Positions 63,001 through 64,000 of a stretch of DNA of 64,000 nt are shown here, in pieces; position 1 is the first letter of the stretch, and the number at the start of each line of letters is the position of its first letter. The stretch lies in NCBI GenBank assembly GCA_022827225.1, contig JAJDTJ010000116.1:62001-126000 (forward strand), in the 5' to 3' direction. The translations under genes and the position numbers were made by a program. Below the pieces are notes generated by a model. It did not search any database. It worked only from the letters and a program-made list of their open reading frames with translations, and was not told where the DNA came from. The stretch comes from Candidatus Poribacteria bacterium. GTDB taxonomy: Bacteria > Poribacteria > WGA-4E > WGA-3G.

Positions 63001-64000
63001 TGTGGTAGCCTAATGGCGTGTGCCTTGAAAAGAAAAGTATCTCGATTACGAGATTGAAACTGCATATCGTCTTTGATAACCGTATCCGTCCGCTACCTTG
63101 AAAAGAAAAGTATCTCGATTACGAGATTGAAACGATACCGATACCCGCTTGGCACGCCACCCGTGAGTGCCTTGAAAAGAAAAGTATCTCGATTACGAGA
63201 TTGAAACCCAGCACCGGACACGTCGGTCGGAGCGTTTCGGAGCCTTGAAAAGAAAAGTATCTCGATTACGAGATTGAAACATCTCGAACCGGTGTATCGC
63301 CCATTTACAGTGCAGTTTGCTTGAAAAGAAAAGTATCTCGATTACGAGATTGAAACGCTTCTGCAAAGGGTGTATATGTCGCATCGCCTCCACTCTAGAA
63401 AAGAAAAGTATCTCGATTACGAGATTGAAACAGCCGACAAACAACAACGACAACCCGCCCCCGACCGAGGCTTGAAAAGAAAAGTATCTCGATTACGAGA
63501 TTGAAACTCAAATCCGACGCAGCTGCTTTACCGAACACAAGCGATAAGCTTGAAAAGAAAAGTATCTCGATTACGAGATTGAAACTGTGAAAGTCGCGGT
63601 TGCTTGGTTCATTGGTTCTTCCTTCTTGAAAAGAAAAGTATCTCGATTACGAGATTGAAACAGTTCAATCACCATGTCCTTAAAATCTTGGCGGACGCTT
63701 GAAAAGAAAAGTATCTCGATTACGAGATTGAAACCTCTACAATAGGATACTCTATACCTTCGGCTGTGTCCTTGAAAAGAAAAGTATCTCGATTACGAGA
63801 TTGAAACGATGATCCCACACGCATCGATAGCATGTAATATACTCAACCACTTGAAAAGAAAAGTATCTCGATTACGAGATTGAAACGAATACAAATAAGT
63901 AACCCAACCGGCTTGGGCAGTGCCATCTTGAAAAGAAAAGTATCTCGATTACGAGATTGAAACCTTGAAAAAAACATCGTTTCAAACGACTATCTCAACC
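60041..64000 (+). CRISPR. CRISPR array, at least 53 repeats of 37 nt, 52 complete spacers
   Basis: First repeat 60041-60077, last full repeat 63927-63963; 37 nt (63964-64000) of a further spacer reach the window edge. The repeat begins CTTGAAAAGAAAAG and ends CGAGATTGAAAC, with a 6-bp hairpin ATCTCG-ATTA-CGAGAT. Units average 74.7 nt; spacers run from 35 to 46 nt, the longest being spacer 35 (62600-62645). Only three repeats vary: 62415 (A to G at position 13), 62947 (T to C at 15) and 63395 (T to A at 3). The near-uniform repeats and large size suggest an active array. Orientation is taken from the cas2 side and from ATTGAAAC as the usual 3' handle. Confidence 0.99.

Noticed and set aside
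60286..63453. Several minus-strand frames in the array with repeated FNLVIEILFFS or FQSRNRDTFLFK
   Set aside because: They are translations of the CRISPR repeat.
1..64000. Search for tRNA or rRNA genes
   Set aside because: Reading through the intergenic regions I saw no tRNA T-arm-like pattern in a foldable context and no rRNA; this was by eye only.
63964..64000. CTTGAAAA at 63964 as the start of a further, degenerate repeat
   Set aside because: Only the first eight bases agree with the repeat; the 37 nt fit a normal spacer up to the window end.

Overview
The window looks like a chromosomal segment of a Gram-negative, marine-type heterotrophic bacterium of moderate GC. Supporting features are a TonB-dependent receptor with its TonB-like transducer, several lipoproteins, a minCDE operon, secreted PQQ-type beta-propellers, a formylglycine sulfatase, an M19 dipeptidase, an enolase-superfamily enzyme, and many short dispersed palindromic and MITE-like repeats. 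This mix, together with UGA-encoded selenocysteine, recalls Candidatus Poribacteria and related lineages. That is an impression from gene content and was not tested.

Layout. 1-13.9 kb: tail of a protease-TPR protein, an operon of two PQQ propellers, a lipoprotein and an adenylating enzyme, a selenoprotein (7109-8272) with an in-frame UGA and a SECIS-like hairpin, an SMP-30-like propeller, an aldehyde dehydrogenase-type enzyme, a DUF4258-like/DUF2283 pair, a sulfatase and a dipeptidase. 13.9-30 kb: a HepT/MntA toxin-antitoxin pair, membrane and STAS proteins, a DUF4159 protein, a DUF1854/ABC exporter pair, an enolase-superfamily enzyme, katG, an MFS transporter, a sigma factor, two proteins sharing a QFGD-type repeat, and a frameshifted small secreted protein. 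30-45.5 kb: a minus-strand TonB receptor/beta-helix/lipoprotein/TonB cluster, then a polyprenol-kinase-like protein, a MalK-like ATPase, a HAD phosphatase, minCDE, a larA-like gene, a sugar nucleotidyltransferase and bioD. 45.5-64 kb: a repeat-rich stretch with a clean MITE (17-bp inverted repeats, 8-bp target duplication), then a type I-D-like CRISPR-Cas locus.

The CRISPR-Cas locus runs: WYL regulator, a mini-CRISPR-like RNA gene, an interrupted DUF3800 gene, two tandem structured RNAs, a large subunit, csc2, csc1, a standalone HD nuclease (cas3''), a helicase (cas3'), cas6, a four-helix-bundle protein, a cas4-cas1 fusion, cas2, and an array of at least 53 repeats. It is unusual in having a separate HD protein and a large subunit without a visible HD domain.

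The most interesting find lies between the WYL regulator and the cas operon. A strong promoter (47930-47958) is followed by two degenerate copies of the array's repeat flanking a 39-nt spacer-like sequence. The first 12 nt of that spacer match, at 11 of 12 positions, a site just downstream of the -10 box of the next promoter (48106-48135), which precedes the DUF3800 gene. The single mismatch is at position 6, which type I Cascades tolerate, and the site is preceded by GTT, fitting the GTN/GTH PAM reported for type I-D. This resembles a CreTA/CreR-type circuit in which a crRNA-like RNA directs Cascade to repress a neighbouring promoter. The repressed unit here would be a DUF3800 gene plus twin structured RNAs with covarying stems. 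The layout suggests an undescribed type I-D-guarded toxin or regulatory module.
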